A stretch of 64,000 nt of DNA from Burkholderiales bacterium (GTDB lineage Bacteria > Pseudomonadota > Gammaproteobacteria > Burkholderiales > Burkholderiaceae_C). Position 1 is the stretch's first letter; every line of letters begins with the position of its first letter. The stretch is from positions 56,306-120,305 of the forward strand of contig JACPYV010000116.1 of the NCBI GenBank assembly GCA_016195825.1, read 5' to 3'. The position numbers and the translations under genes are program-made. Of this stretch, positions 39,559 to 48,200 are shown piece by piece. The notes beneath the pieces are model-generated. The model was not told the origin of the DNA and made no database searches. It saw nothing but the letters and a program-made list of their open reading frames with translations.

Positions 39559-40935
39559 TTGACCGGGCGCCCGCGCTCCAGCCTGCAGCGCCGGCTCTTC
39601 GGCTGGCTGATGCTGCCTCTGCTGGTGGCGCTGCCGCTGCTGGGCATGGCCTTGTACAAGCAGGTGCAGCGCAGCGCGCAGAGCTGGTTGGACGAGGGCC
39701 TGGAGGACACCGCGCTGACGCTGGCCGGTCAGGTGGACCTGCGCAGCGGCGAGCCGCGCATCGACATCAGCGCCACCATGGACCGCGCGCTGCGCTTCGA
39801 CCGCCAGGACGATGTGTTCTACCTCGTGCTCGCGCCGCGCGGCGAGGTGCTGCAGGGCGATGCCGGCCTGGCGGACCTGCAGCCGCGGCCCCGGCCGCAG
39901 GCAGCCGGCCAGTCGCACTACGGCGACGTCCGCCTGCGGGGCCGGGAGCTTCGCCTGGTGCAACTGGGGCATGACTGCGGCGTCGGCGTGTGCCAGATCC
40001 TCGTGGCCGAGACCCTGCACAAGCGCGACGCGCTGCAGCGCGAGATCGGCGGGCTGGTGGCCCTCAATGGCGCCGTGCTGGCCGCGCTGCTCGCGCTTGC
40101 CGGCTGGTGGGCAATCCACCGGGGCCTGCTGCCGCTGACCGGCCTGAGCGCCGAGCTGGAGCGGCGCGATCTGCACCGCCTGACGCCGCTGACGGCCAGC
40201 CTGCCGCGCGAGCTGGTGCCGCTGCAGGCCGCGTTCAATCGTCTGTTCGAGCGCCTGGACCGCGCCGCCGGCGCGCAGCGCGAGTTCCTCGCCGACGCGG
40301 CCCACCAGTTGCGCACGCCGCTAACCTCGCTGCAGACCGAGATCGAGCTGGCGATGCTGGAGCCGCACGACCATCGCGTGGACCCGCTGCTGGAGCGGCT
40401 GCGCCAGCGTGTCGTTCGCAGCGCCCGACTGGCCCAGCAGCTGCTGTCGCTGGCGCGCGCAGAGGACCGCAGCGTGGACGTCGGCCAGCGCATTGACCTG
40501 CGCGACATCGCCACCGAGAGCGGCCAGGACTGGGCCCACCGCAGCCTGCCCAGCGGCGTGGACCTGGGCTTCGAGCTGGCCGAGGCGCCGGCGCTGGGGC
40601 ATGCCTTCCTGCTGCGCGAGGGGCTGGAGAACCTGATCCACAACGCCGTCAGTTACGCCGGCGCCGGTGCGCGCATCACGGTGCGCTGCGGCAGCTCGGT
40701 CGACGGCCCCTGGCTGGAGGTGGAGGACAACGGCCCCGGCATCCCGGCGGCCGAGCGGTCGGCGGCCATGCAGCGCTTTCGTCGCGGTGGTCAGGCGACG
40801 GGCACCGGCAGTGGCCTGGGCCTGGCCATCGCGGCCGACATCGCGGCCCGCCACGGCGGCCGGCTGGAGCTGCTGGACGCCCATGCTGGCCCCGGGCTGC
40901 GCGCGCGCCTCAGCCTGCCGCCGCTGCCGGGGTGA
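39559..40935 (+). CDS. Sensor histidine kinase (QseC/PmrB-like)
   Basis: A 458-residue kinase from a TTG start; an ATG at 39610 is an alternative. A span near residues 15-33 opens a short periplasmic domain (about 34-165) with two Cys (HDCGVGVCQ), and a second span lies at about 168-190. Then come a HAMP-like linker, the dimerisation helix with FLADAAHQLRTPLTSL (phospho-His near 254), and the ATP domain with ENLIHNAVSYA, EDNGPGIP and GTGSGLGLAIA. All catalytic boxes are intact. It pairs with the response regulator upstream. The last 26 bp overlap the convergent 2OG-oxygenase-like gene. Confidence 0.92.
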   Translation: MTGRPRSSLQRRLFGWLMLPLLVALPLLGMALYKQVQRSAQSWLDEGLEDTALTLAGQVDLRSGEPRIDISATMDRALRFDRQDDVFYLVLAPRGEVLQGDAGLADLQPRPRPQAAGQSHYGDVRLRGRELRLVQLGHDCGVGVCQILVAETLHKRDALQREIGGLVALNGAVLAALLALAGWWAIHRGLLPLTGLSAELERRDLHRLTPLTASLPRELVPLQAAFNRLFERLDRAAGAQREFLADAAHQLRTPLTSLQTEIELAMLEPHDHRVDPLLERLRQRVVRSARLAQQLLSLARAEDRSVDVGQRIDLRDIATESGQDWAHRSLPSGVDLGFELAEAPALGHAFLLREGLENLIHNAVSYAGAGARITVRCGSSVDGPWLEVEDNGPGIPAAERSAAMQRFRRGGQATGTGSGLGLAIAADIAARHGGRLELLDAHAGPGLRARLSLPPLPG

Positions 40936-41497
40936 GCGCCAGCTGCTTGAACAGGTTCATGGCCACCACGACGCGCCGGCCCGGCGTTGCCGGCACCTCG
41001 TGCGTCGCCACGCCTGGGAACAGGACCAGCGTGCCCGGCCGCGGGTGATAGGCGCTGGTCTTGGAGAACACCAGCGGTGCGCAGCCGGGCTCGGCCTCAA
41101 GGTAGACGACGCAGCTCAGGTCCGCCGGCCAGTGGTTGTGCGGCGCCGTGTAGTCGGCCTGCTCGTAGACGGCCCCCCAGCAATGTGTGACCAGCAGGTC
41201 CAGCCCCAGCGCGCCCAGGTCGCCCGACCAGGCCTTGGGCGCTGCCGCCCTGGCGATCTCGACGACGCTGGCGCACAGCGGCAGCAGCTTGGGATTGAGC
41301 AGGTGGCTCTTCCACGGGCTCATGTACGCCGCCTTCACGTTGGACTCGGGCGACTGCGGATGGCTGACGCGCAACTCCGCGATGGCCTCGCCGGCCAGTT
41401 GCAGCCGGTCGGCGATGGGGCCGAGCTCGGCGATGACAACCGACAGCTCGGTCTGAATGCTGGCGCCGACGATGCGGATGGAATTGGGGTCGCTCAT
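40910..41497 (-). CDS. Putative 2OG-Fe(II) oxygenase family protein
   Basis: A 195-residue protein. The second half resembles the small 2OG-Fe(II) oxygenases (2OG-FeII_Oxy_5 kind): YTAPHNHWPADLSCVVYLEAE supplies a His and Asp for iron, TLVLFPGVATHEVPAT the distal His, and the following GRRVVVAMNLF the Arg that would bind 2-oxoglutarate. The N-terminal half (PWKSHLLN) also fits that family. ATG 41497 is preferred over an ATG three codons earlier. The substrate is unknown. It is convergent with the histidine kinase gene, overlapping by 26 bp. Confidence 0.72.
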   Translation of the reverse strand: MSDPNSIRIVGASIQTELSVVIAELGPIADRLQLAGEAIAELRVSHPQSPESNVKAAYMSPWKSHLLNPKLLPLCASVVEIARAAAPKAWSGDLGALGLDLLVTHCWGAVYEQADYTAPHNHWPADLSCVVYLEAEPGCAPLVFSKTSAYHPRPGTLVLFPGVATHEVPATPGRRVVVAMNLFKQLALTPAAAAG

Positions 41498-41568
41498 GCA
41501 GCCCATTTTGTCGCTCCCGGCGCTGCCCGCCCGCCTACACTGACCCGAGCCCGACGGACAGCGACCGC

Positions 41569-42075
41569 ATGACGCCCGCCCCCATCCCCGCCAACGACGC
41601 CGAGCGGCTGCGCGCGCTGCGCGAGCTGCTCATCCTGGACACGCCGCCCGAGGAGCGCTTCGACCGCCTCGTCGAATTCGCCGCCAGCGAATTCGACATG
41701 CCGATCGTGCTGATCAGCCTGATTGACAGCGAACGCCAGTGGTTCAAGGCCCGTGTGGGCCTGGCGGCCTGCGAGACCTCGCGCGATATCTCCTTCTGCG
41801 GCCACGCCATCCTGCAGAGCGAGCTGTTCCAGGTCATGGATGCATTGGCCGATCCGCGCTTCGCCGACAACCCGCTGGTCGTCGGCGACCCCTTCATCCG
41901 TTTCTACATCGGTGCGCCGCTGACGCTGCCGGGCGGCGCCACGGTGGGCACGCTGTGCCTCATCGACACGCAGCCGCGCGAGTTCGACGCGATGGACCGC
42001 GCCATCCTTGGCACCCTGCGCGACCTGGCCATCGCCGAACTGTCCGGCCAGGCGGACGCGGGGGCGTCGGCGTGA
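41569..42075 (+). CDS. Stand-alone GAF domain protein
   Basis: A 168-residue single GAF domain of the group often found before cyclases and kinases. It has RLRALRELLILDTPPEERFDRLVEFA, FDMPIVLISLIDSERQWFKARVGL, the CGHAIL segment (ISFCGHAILQSE) and FYIGAPLTLPGGATVGTLCLID. No output domain is attached. The GTGA overlap with the next gene, a receiver-like protein, suggests that the pair works together. The ligand is unknown; the conserved Cys and His could bind metal or sense redox. Confidence 0.88.
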   Translation: MTPAPIPANDAERLRALRELLILDTPPEERFDRLVEFAASEFDMPIVLISLIDSERQWFKARVGLAACETSRDISFCGHAILQSELFQVMDALADPRFADNPLVVGDPFIRFYIGAPLTLPGGATVGTLCLIDTQPREFDAMDRAILGTLRDLAIAELSGQADAGASA

Positions 42076-42482
42076 CCGCGCGCATCACGCCCAACGGTCG
42101 GCTGCTGCTCATCGAGCCGCAGTTCGTGCTGCGCCGCACGGTGGCCACGATGGCGCGGGAGATGGGCCTGGCCGATGTGCAGGAGGCGACGAGTCCGGCC
42201 CATGCCGAGCGGATGCTGTTTGAGCGTCGCTTCGATGCACTGCTGATCGCCCTCGACGACGACGGCGAGGCGCTGGAGCTGTTGCGCAAGCTTCGTGCGG
42301 GCCAGACCTCGCAGCCCAGCGACCTGCCCACTGCCGCCACGGCCAGCGGCTGCGACGTGGAGCTGGCGCTGCGCATGAAGCAGATGGACATCCTGCGGCT
42401 GCTGCTCAAGCCGTTCAATGTGCGCGGCATGCTGGAGGTCATCGCGGCGCTGGGCGCCCCCGAGTCGCCGGCCGACCACTGA
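42072..42482 (+). CDS. Degenerate (pseudo-)receiver domain protein
   Basis: A 136-residue protein starting with GTG inside the GTGA overlap. It has the length and layout of a CheY-like receiver: LLLIEPQFVLRRTVATMARE at the first strand and helix, FDALLIALDDDGEALELL at strand 3, and ILRLLLKPFN with the conserved Lys near the end. The strand-3 position that should be the phospho-Asp is Ala, and the acidic pair near the start is reduced to one Glu. Phosphotransfer is therefore unlikely, and a phosphorylation-independent partner role is inferred. It follows and overlaps a GAF protein. Confidence 0.7.
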   Translation: MTARITPNGRLLLIEPQFVLRRTVATMAREMGLADVQEATSPAHAERMLFERRFDALLIALDDDGEALELLRKLRAGQTSQPSDLPTAATASGCDVELALRMKQMDILRLLLKPFNVRGMLEVIAALGAPESPADH

Positions 42483-42549
42483 ACAGGCCTGCCGCGCCGC
42501 CGCTTTTCGGCGCCACCACCGGCCCATCCGGGCCTAGCATGGGTCACCC

Positions 42550-43104
42550 ATGTTGCGCCTTGTCCTCCTCCCCGCTGCCTGGCTGGCCCTGCTGCTGGTC
42601 GGTTGTGGCACGCCCAGCCAGCCGCTGCCCATGGTCGTCACAACGGCCGATGCGCTGCAGATCCGTGGCTGGGTGCCGGACGCGCTGAAGGCCCAGGTGG
42701 CCATCGCCGCCGTGCAGGGTGGCCAGGAGACGGGGCGCTGGTGGGGCTCCAAGGTCAGCGCCGTGGCCTTGCAGCAGGCGCTGGAGCAGTCGCTCTACGA
42801 CGTCGGCATGCGCCCGCCCGCGCCCGAGCCGGTGCCTCGCTTCGAGTTGCGGGCCGAGCTGGTTCAACTGGAGCAACCGTTGGTGCCCGCCATCGGCGTG
42901 ACGGTGGGCGTGGCCGTGCAGTACACGCTGGTCGAGAAGGCCGGCAGCCGTGTCGTCTACCAGCGTCGCATCGCCAACGCCGACGAGGCCGGCTTCACTG
43001 AGGCCATGCTGTCGCCCAATGAGCGGCTGCGCATCGCCAACGAGCGCGCGCTGCGCGCCAATATCAACCTGCTACTGCGGGACCTGGTGACCCTGAGACC
43101 GTAG
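42550..43104 (+). CDS. Putative lipoprotein
   Basis: A 184-residue protein with a lipoprotein signal: LRLVLLPAAWLALLLVGC, with Cys19 as the lipidation site and Gly-Thr after it (no Asp at +2, so outer membrane is expected). The mature part (VPRFELRAELVQLEQPLVPAIG, VAVQYTLVEKAGSRVVYQRRI) resembles small lipoproteins of unknown role and perhaps the LptE/ABC-type auxiliary fold, but I cannot name a family. The last 41 bp overlap the convergent MFS gene. Confidence 0.72.
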   Translation: MLRLVLLPAAWLALLLVGCGTPSQPLPMVVTTADALQIRGWVPDALKAQVAIAAVQGGQETGRWWGSKVSAVALQQALEQSLYDVGMRPPAPEPVPRFELRAELVQLEQPLVPAIGVTVGVAVQYTLVEKAGSRVVYQRRIANADEAGFTEAMLSPNERLRIANERALRANINLLLRDLVTLRP

Positions 43105-44353
43105 CCGCCTGCGCGGCCTCCTGCTCGCGCCGCCCGGCCGTCAGCCACAGCAGCAGCGCGAACACGGCGCCGGCCACGCTGGTCAGGCCGAAGAACCACA
43201 TCATCGGCGCGTAGCCGCCGGGGTTGGCCGCGCTGGCCGCCGCCCGGTCGTTCAGCCAACCAGCCACGAGGTTCGCGCCGCCGATGCCGGCGTTCTGCAC
43301 CACCCACATCAGGCCGATGGCCGTGCCGAAGCGGTTGGGCGCGACGAGGCGGCTGGTCAGCGGCCACATGACGGCGGGCACCAGCGAGAAGCTGACGCCG
43401 ATCAGCGCCGTGGGCACCCACAGCGACCAGTCGGTCAGCGCCATGACGGCCAGCGCCACCGGCAGCAGCAACGCGCCGAAGGCCAGGAACGGCGCATAGC
43501 GCTTCGCCCGGTCGCACATCCAACCGAAGGCCGGCGTGGCGAACACCGCGGCCAGGAAGACATAGCTGTTCATCTCGCCGGCGGTGGCCAGGTCCAGCCC
43601 GTGCGTGTGCTGGAAGTACTTGATCGAGAAGGTGCTGCGAAACGCCAGGATGACCGAGTACCACAGCACGCACAACGTCAGCAGGTACCAGTAGGCGCGG
43701 CCGAAGTGCAGCAGGTCGCGCAGCACGAAGCGCTCGGCGGCCGGCGCTGCTGGGGCGGTGGCGGCGCGCCGCCGGTCCATCCACCAGTAGGCGAAGGCCG
43801 CCGCGAAGGACGTCGCCGCGATGGCGGCGGCGATCAGCAGCGGCGGCTGCCAGCCCTGGGCGTAGGCGGTGGCGAACCAGGTCGGCGACATGTCGGCGCT
43901 GTAGGAGCCCAGCCGCCCGACGGCCAGCGTCAGACCCATGACCAGCGCAATGCCGCCGGCGGCGAAGTACTGCGCCAGCGCGGCCAGCGTGGCGATGTTG
44001 AAGGTCTCGGCGCCGATGCCGTACAGCAGCCGGCCGGCGGCCATACCGGTGAAGTCGGGGCTGAAGGCCGTCAGCAGCGCGCCGGCCAAGCAGATGCCGG
44101 CCGTGATCAGCGTCATGCGCGCCGCACCGAAACGGTCCACCAGCACGCCGCCGACGAGGATGAGCACGACGTTGGGCAGGTTGTAGATCGCGTTCAGCAG
44201 ACCCACCTGGGTGTCGCTGAAGCCGCGCTGCTGCTGCAGCAGGTCGGCCACCGGGCCGATGGAGTCGTAGACGTAGAAGTTGCCGAACAGCGATGCCGCC
44301 ACCAGCACGCCGACGATCCAGGCCGTCGTGCGGCCGGGCGGTTGGGCGGTCAT
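43064..44353 (-). CDS. Major facilitator superfamily transporter
   Basis: A 429-residue carrier with twelve likely spans. The loop between spans 2 and 3 has GGVLVDRFGAARMTL, the MFS signature G-x-x-x-D-R. A later repeat follows span 8 (GWMCDRAKRYAPFLAFG). The start MTAQPPGRTTAWIVGVLVAASLFGNFYVYDSIGP resembles anion:cation/nitrate-type and oxalate-type porters. The substrate is not readable. It is alone on the minus strand. Its 3' end overlaps the lipoprotein gene by 41 bp. Confidence 0.88.
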   Translation of the reverse strand: MTAQPPGRTTAWIVGVLVAASLFGNFYVYDSIGPVADLLQQQRGFSDTQVGLLNAIYNLPNVVLILVGGVLVDRFGAARMTLITAGICLAGALLTAFSPDFTGMAAGRLLYGIGAETFNIATLAALAQYFAAGGIALVMGLTLAVGRLGSYSADMSPTWFATAYAQGWQPPLLIAAAIAATSFAAAFAYWWMDRRRAATAPAAPAAERFVLRDLLHFGRAYWYLLTLCVLWYSVILAFRSTFSIKYFQHTHGLDLATAGEMNSYVFLAAVFATPAFGWMCDRAKRYAPFLAFGALLLPVALAVMALTDWSLWVPTALIGVSFSLVPAVMWPLTSRLVAPNRFGTAIGLMWVVQNAGIGGANLVAGWLNDRAAASAANPGGYAPMMWFFGLTSVAGAVFALLLWLTAGRREQEAAQAATVSGSPGPAVAG

Positions 44354-44459
44354 GAGAAGTCCTTGTGAGAGGGGCCGGGTGCGGCCCGCGGAAGAGGCCG
44401 CATTCTGGCCGCTGCGCCGCCGCGGCTCACTCGGGACTCTCCCGGTTCAGGATTCCGGT

Positions 44460-45254
44460 TCAGAAGCGCCGGTGCGCCAGCGCCGGCAGCTGCTGGCGCA
44501 CTTGGGCCAGCCGCGCCGGGTCCATCTCGGCGCAGACGACGCCTTCACCCTCGGGCAGCACGGCCAGTACCTCGCCCCAGGGGTCCACGATCATGCTGTG
44601 ACCCCACGTGCGGCGGCCGTTTGCGTGTTTACCGCCCTGGGCCGGCGCGATGACGTAGCACTGGTTCTCCACCGCGCGGGCGCGCAGCAGCAGCTCCCAG
44701 TGCTTCTCGCCCGTCGTGTAGGTGAAGGCGGCCGGCACGGCCAGCAGTTCGCAGGGGTTGTAGCTGCGGTACAGCTCGGGGAAGCGCAGGTCGTAGCAGA
44801 CCGACAGGCCGGTGCGGACGCCGTCGGCGGCGAAGCTCGCCGGCTGGCTGCCAGCCTCCAGCACGCGCGCCTCGTCATAGCTCTCGCGGCCGTTGTCGTA
44901 GGCGAACAGGTGGATCTTGTCGTAGCGCGCAGCGACCTCGCCGGCGGGCGAGTACACCAGCGTGGTGTTGCGCACGCGGTCGGGCGTCTCGGCCTTCATC
45001 GGCAGCGTGCCGCCGATGATCCACAGCCCCAGCTCGCGGGCTGCCTGCGCCAGCAGGGCCTGGATGGGGCCGTGGCCCGGCGTCTCCGCGATGGCCAGCT
45101 TGTCGCTGTCCTGCTGGCCCATCAGGCAGAAGTACTCGGGCAGGGCCGCGAGCCGCGCGCCTTGCGCGGCGGCCGATTCGAGCAGGCGGCGGGCGGTGGC
45201 GAGGTTGGTGGCCAGATCGGGGTCGGAGACCATCTGGCAGGCAGCGATTTTCAT
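44460..45254 (-). CDS. Carbon-nitrogen hydrolase (nitrilase family)
   Basis: A 264-residue nitrilase-superfamily amidase. The catalytic triad is visible: Glu in LAALPEYFCLMG near residue 42, Lys in YDKIHLFAYD near 110, and Cys in GLSVCYDLRFPELYR near 145. YVIAPAQGGKH and GHSMIVDPWGEVLA are also typical of the Nit/omega-amidase-like group. ATG 45254 gives the usual MKIAACQMVS start; an ATG three codons upstream is possible. Deaminated glutathione or omega-amide substrates are known in close families. It starts 42 bp after the stop of yhdP, and the two are probably co-transcribed. Confidence 0.9.
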   Translation of the reverse strand: MKIAACQMVSDPDLATNLATARRLLESAAAQGARLAALPEYFCLMGQQDSDKLAIAETPGHGPIQALLAQAARELGLWIIGGTLPMKAETPDRVRNTTLVYSPAGEVAARYDKIHLFAYDNGRESYDEARVLEAGSQPASFAADGVRTGLSVCYDLRFPELYRSYNPCELLAVPAAFTYTTGEKHWELLLRARAVENQCYVIAPAQGGKHANGRRTWGHSMIVDPWGEVLAVLPEGEGVVCAEMDPARLAQVRQQLPALAHRRF

Positions 45255-45296
45255 GGGGTCCATGCTAGCGCCGCCGCGAAACGGCGTGCCCGGCGC

Positions 45297-48200
45297 CTAC
45301 CGGGTTGCACTGGCGGCGCCGGCCGCACTGGCCGCACTGGCCGCAGCCGCGGCCTTGGCCGCCGGGCCCTCGACCTTCTCCACCTTGGGGTCGTCCCAGG
45401 TGCCGGTGATGTGGAACTCGCGCGTGTTGGCCGCGGCCACGGGGCGGCTCAGGATCATCTGCGCCAGGAAGGCGCCCAGTGCGATGGCTGGATTGATGGC
45501 TGCGTAGGCCAGCGACGCGCCGCCGGCCGAGACCTCGGGCACGATGACCACGCGCAGCTTCTGCGTCTCGGCGGCCAGGTCGGTGCTGCCCTCCACCAGC
45601 ACGGCGGCCTGCAGGCCGCGAATGCGGATGTTGTCGCTGCGCGCGACGCCGGCGGCGATCTTCACGTCGCCGGTCACGCCGTCGAAGGTGAAGCCCTCGG
45701 CAAAGACGTCGCGGAAGTCCAGCAGAAAGCGGCGCGGCAGCGACTGCAGGCTCAGCACGCCCAGCAGCCGCCCCACGCCGGGCTCGGCCTTCAGGAAGGT
45801 GCCCGAGTCCAGCTGCACGTTCAGCGCACCAGCCATGCTGGGGTAGTGCGGCGCCAGCGGCGAGCCGTCCCAGCCCACCTGGCCAGCCAGTTGGCCTTTG
45901 CCGCCTCGCAGCACCTGGCCCTGGCCCAGTCGCTCCAGCAGCTTGCCGGCGTCGGCGATGTCCAGCTTCCAGTCCAGCAGCGTGCGGTGGCGGGCGCTGC
46001 CGGCGTCGGCGCCCCAGCGGCCGCTGGCGTGCAGCGTGGCCTCGGGCGACTGGATCTGCAGCTTCTCCAGCTTCCAGTCGCGCGCGGCGGCCGGTGCCTG
46101 GGCCAGCACCTCCAGGCGCCCCAGGCGCTTGCCGCGCAGTTCGAAGTCTTCAACCTCGATGTCCAGCGACGGCAGCGGGCTGCCGTTGCCGGCGGGCTTG
46201 CCGGGGTCGATGAGTTCGCTGACCGAGTCCGCCTCCTGGCGCGGCAGCGACAGCCGCACCAGCCGTGCCTGCACGGCGTCGACCTGCCCGCCCCGCACGC
46301 CCTTCAGGTCGATGCGGCCGGAGAGCTGCTCCGAGTCGACGTTGACACGCCAGTTGGCGCCGTCGCGCGCGACCGTGGCGGCCACGCGGCCCAGCTGGCG
46401 GCCCCCCACCTTTAGCGCCTGACTTCGCAGGCCGATCTGGCTGGGCACCAGGCCCGCGTCGTCGCCACCGTCGCCGCCGCCGTTGCTGCCTGCCAGCGCG
46501 CCCAGGCGTTGCTGCCAGGCGTCCAGGTCCAGCGCGGCGACGTTGACCTGCAGCAGCACGCCGGCCGCCGGGAGCGCGGGCAGCTTGTCCTGTACGGCAA
46601 GCGCGCCGCGCAGTACATGCGAGGTCGTGCCCGACACGTCGCGCTGCAACTGGGCCTGCAGCAGCGGTGCGCCGGCCGTGCCGACCTCCAGCCGCAACTC
46701 GTCGCGACTGGGGCCGGTGGGCGTCATCAGCAGGCGCAGCGGCAGCGTGGCGTCGGCTTCCTTGCGCCCCGGTGCCGGCAGGTCCAGCGCCAGGCCTTGC
46801 AGCGTGCTCGACACGCTGAGCTCAGGCTGCCCGTCCTTGGGGATGGCGAGCTGGAAGCGGTAGGCCGCCTGGCCGCTGGCGGCCTGGGCCAGCCGGGTGA
46901 CGGCACCCAGCTCGGTCGCGCGGCGCAGGCCCTCGGCCGTCGCTAAGCCTTGCACGGCGAAGCGCATGCCGCCGTCGCGCATGCTGCCGCCCTCGATGCC
47001 GGCATCGCCGCCCAGCAGCCGCGCGGTCATGCCGCCCAGCTGTAGGCCCTTGCGATCGAAATCCACACGGCCACGCACGGCGCCCAGCGGGGGCAGCTCG
47101 GGCCGCAGCTTCAGGTCCACGCCGCCCAGCTGCAGCTGTCCCTTCAGTCCGGTCTGGGTCACGTCGTCCAGCGGGATGCTGATGCCCAGCTTCAGCGCCA
47201 CCGGCCCCAGCGCCGTGGTCGTGCTCAGCGCATGGCCCAGCCATTCGTCCAGTGGTGAGGCGCGCACGAAGTGCAGCAGATCAGCCCCCATGCCGCGGCC
47301 CGTGCCGTCCAGCGCCAGCACGCGGCCGTGGTGCAAGTCCTTGATGCCGCCGTTGACGCCGCTCAGTTCATAGCCCAGCACCCTGGCATGGCCGTTGCGG
47401 ATCTGCATGCCGGCGCGCTCGAAGACGAGCTCGGCGTCCACGCCTTCCATGGCCGGCCAGTTGGTGCCCTGGTCGCTGGGCGGGACATAGGCCAGCGTGA
47501 CGCCCTGGGCCTGGGTGGCCACGCGGAAGATGCCGTTGGACCGTGGTGCGTCGAAGGGGAAGTCGTTCAGCTCGCCTTTGATGCGCACGCTGACGTTGCG
47601 CGCTTCCCCGCCCAGCACGGCGCGTGAGACGTAGCTGCGCGTGGCCGGCAGCCGCAGCGGGATGTAGCGGGCCACGCGTGTGGCGTCCACTCGCTGGGCA
47701 CGGCCGCTCAGGTCCAGGAAGCCTGGCGTCGTGGCACCCACTGGGCGCCGCCAGGTCACGTCGAACTCGCCGTTCAGGTCGGGTGTCTGCAGCTGCAGGT
47801 CGCGCAGCCTCAGCTCGACGTCGGCCGGCTTCTTGCCCTTGGCTGTGCTGTCTGGCGGCGGTAGCAGCCAGGTCACCTGGGTGGACAGGCGGGTGATGGG
47901 CAGCACCGGGTCCTCGAACAGGCCCGGCAGCTCGACCTCGCCATCGTGCACCGCCAGCTTGGCGCTGCCGCCGCGCTCGTTGGCGTCCAGCGTCAGGCTG
48001 GCGCCGCGCAGGCCAGGGCGGCCCACGTGGCCCTCTAGCTCGGGCGCCTTGGCCGCGATGGCCAGGCCGTCGAGTTGGGCCTTGACGCGGTAGCTGCGTG
48101 GCGCGTCCAGCGCGCCCTGCCACTGGCCAGCCAGCTCGGTCAGCACACCTCGTGGCGCCAGCTCCGTCAGCAGCTGATGGGCGCGCTCGCCCAGTGGCAG

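Noticed and set aside
44280..46415. A 711-codon + strand frame opposite nitrilase and yhdP
   Set aside because: Antisense shadow of two clear genes.
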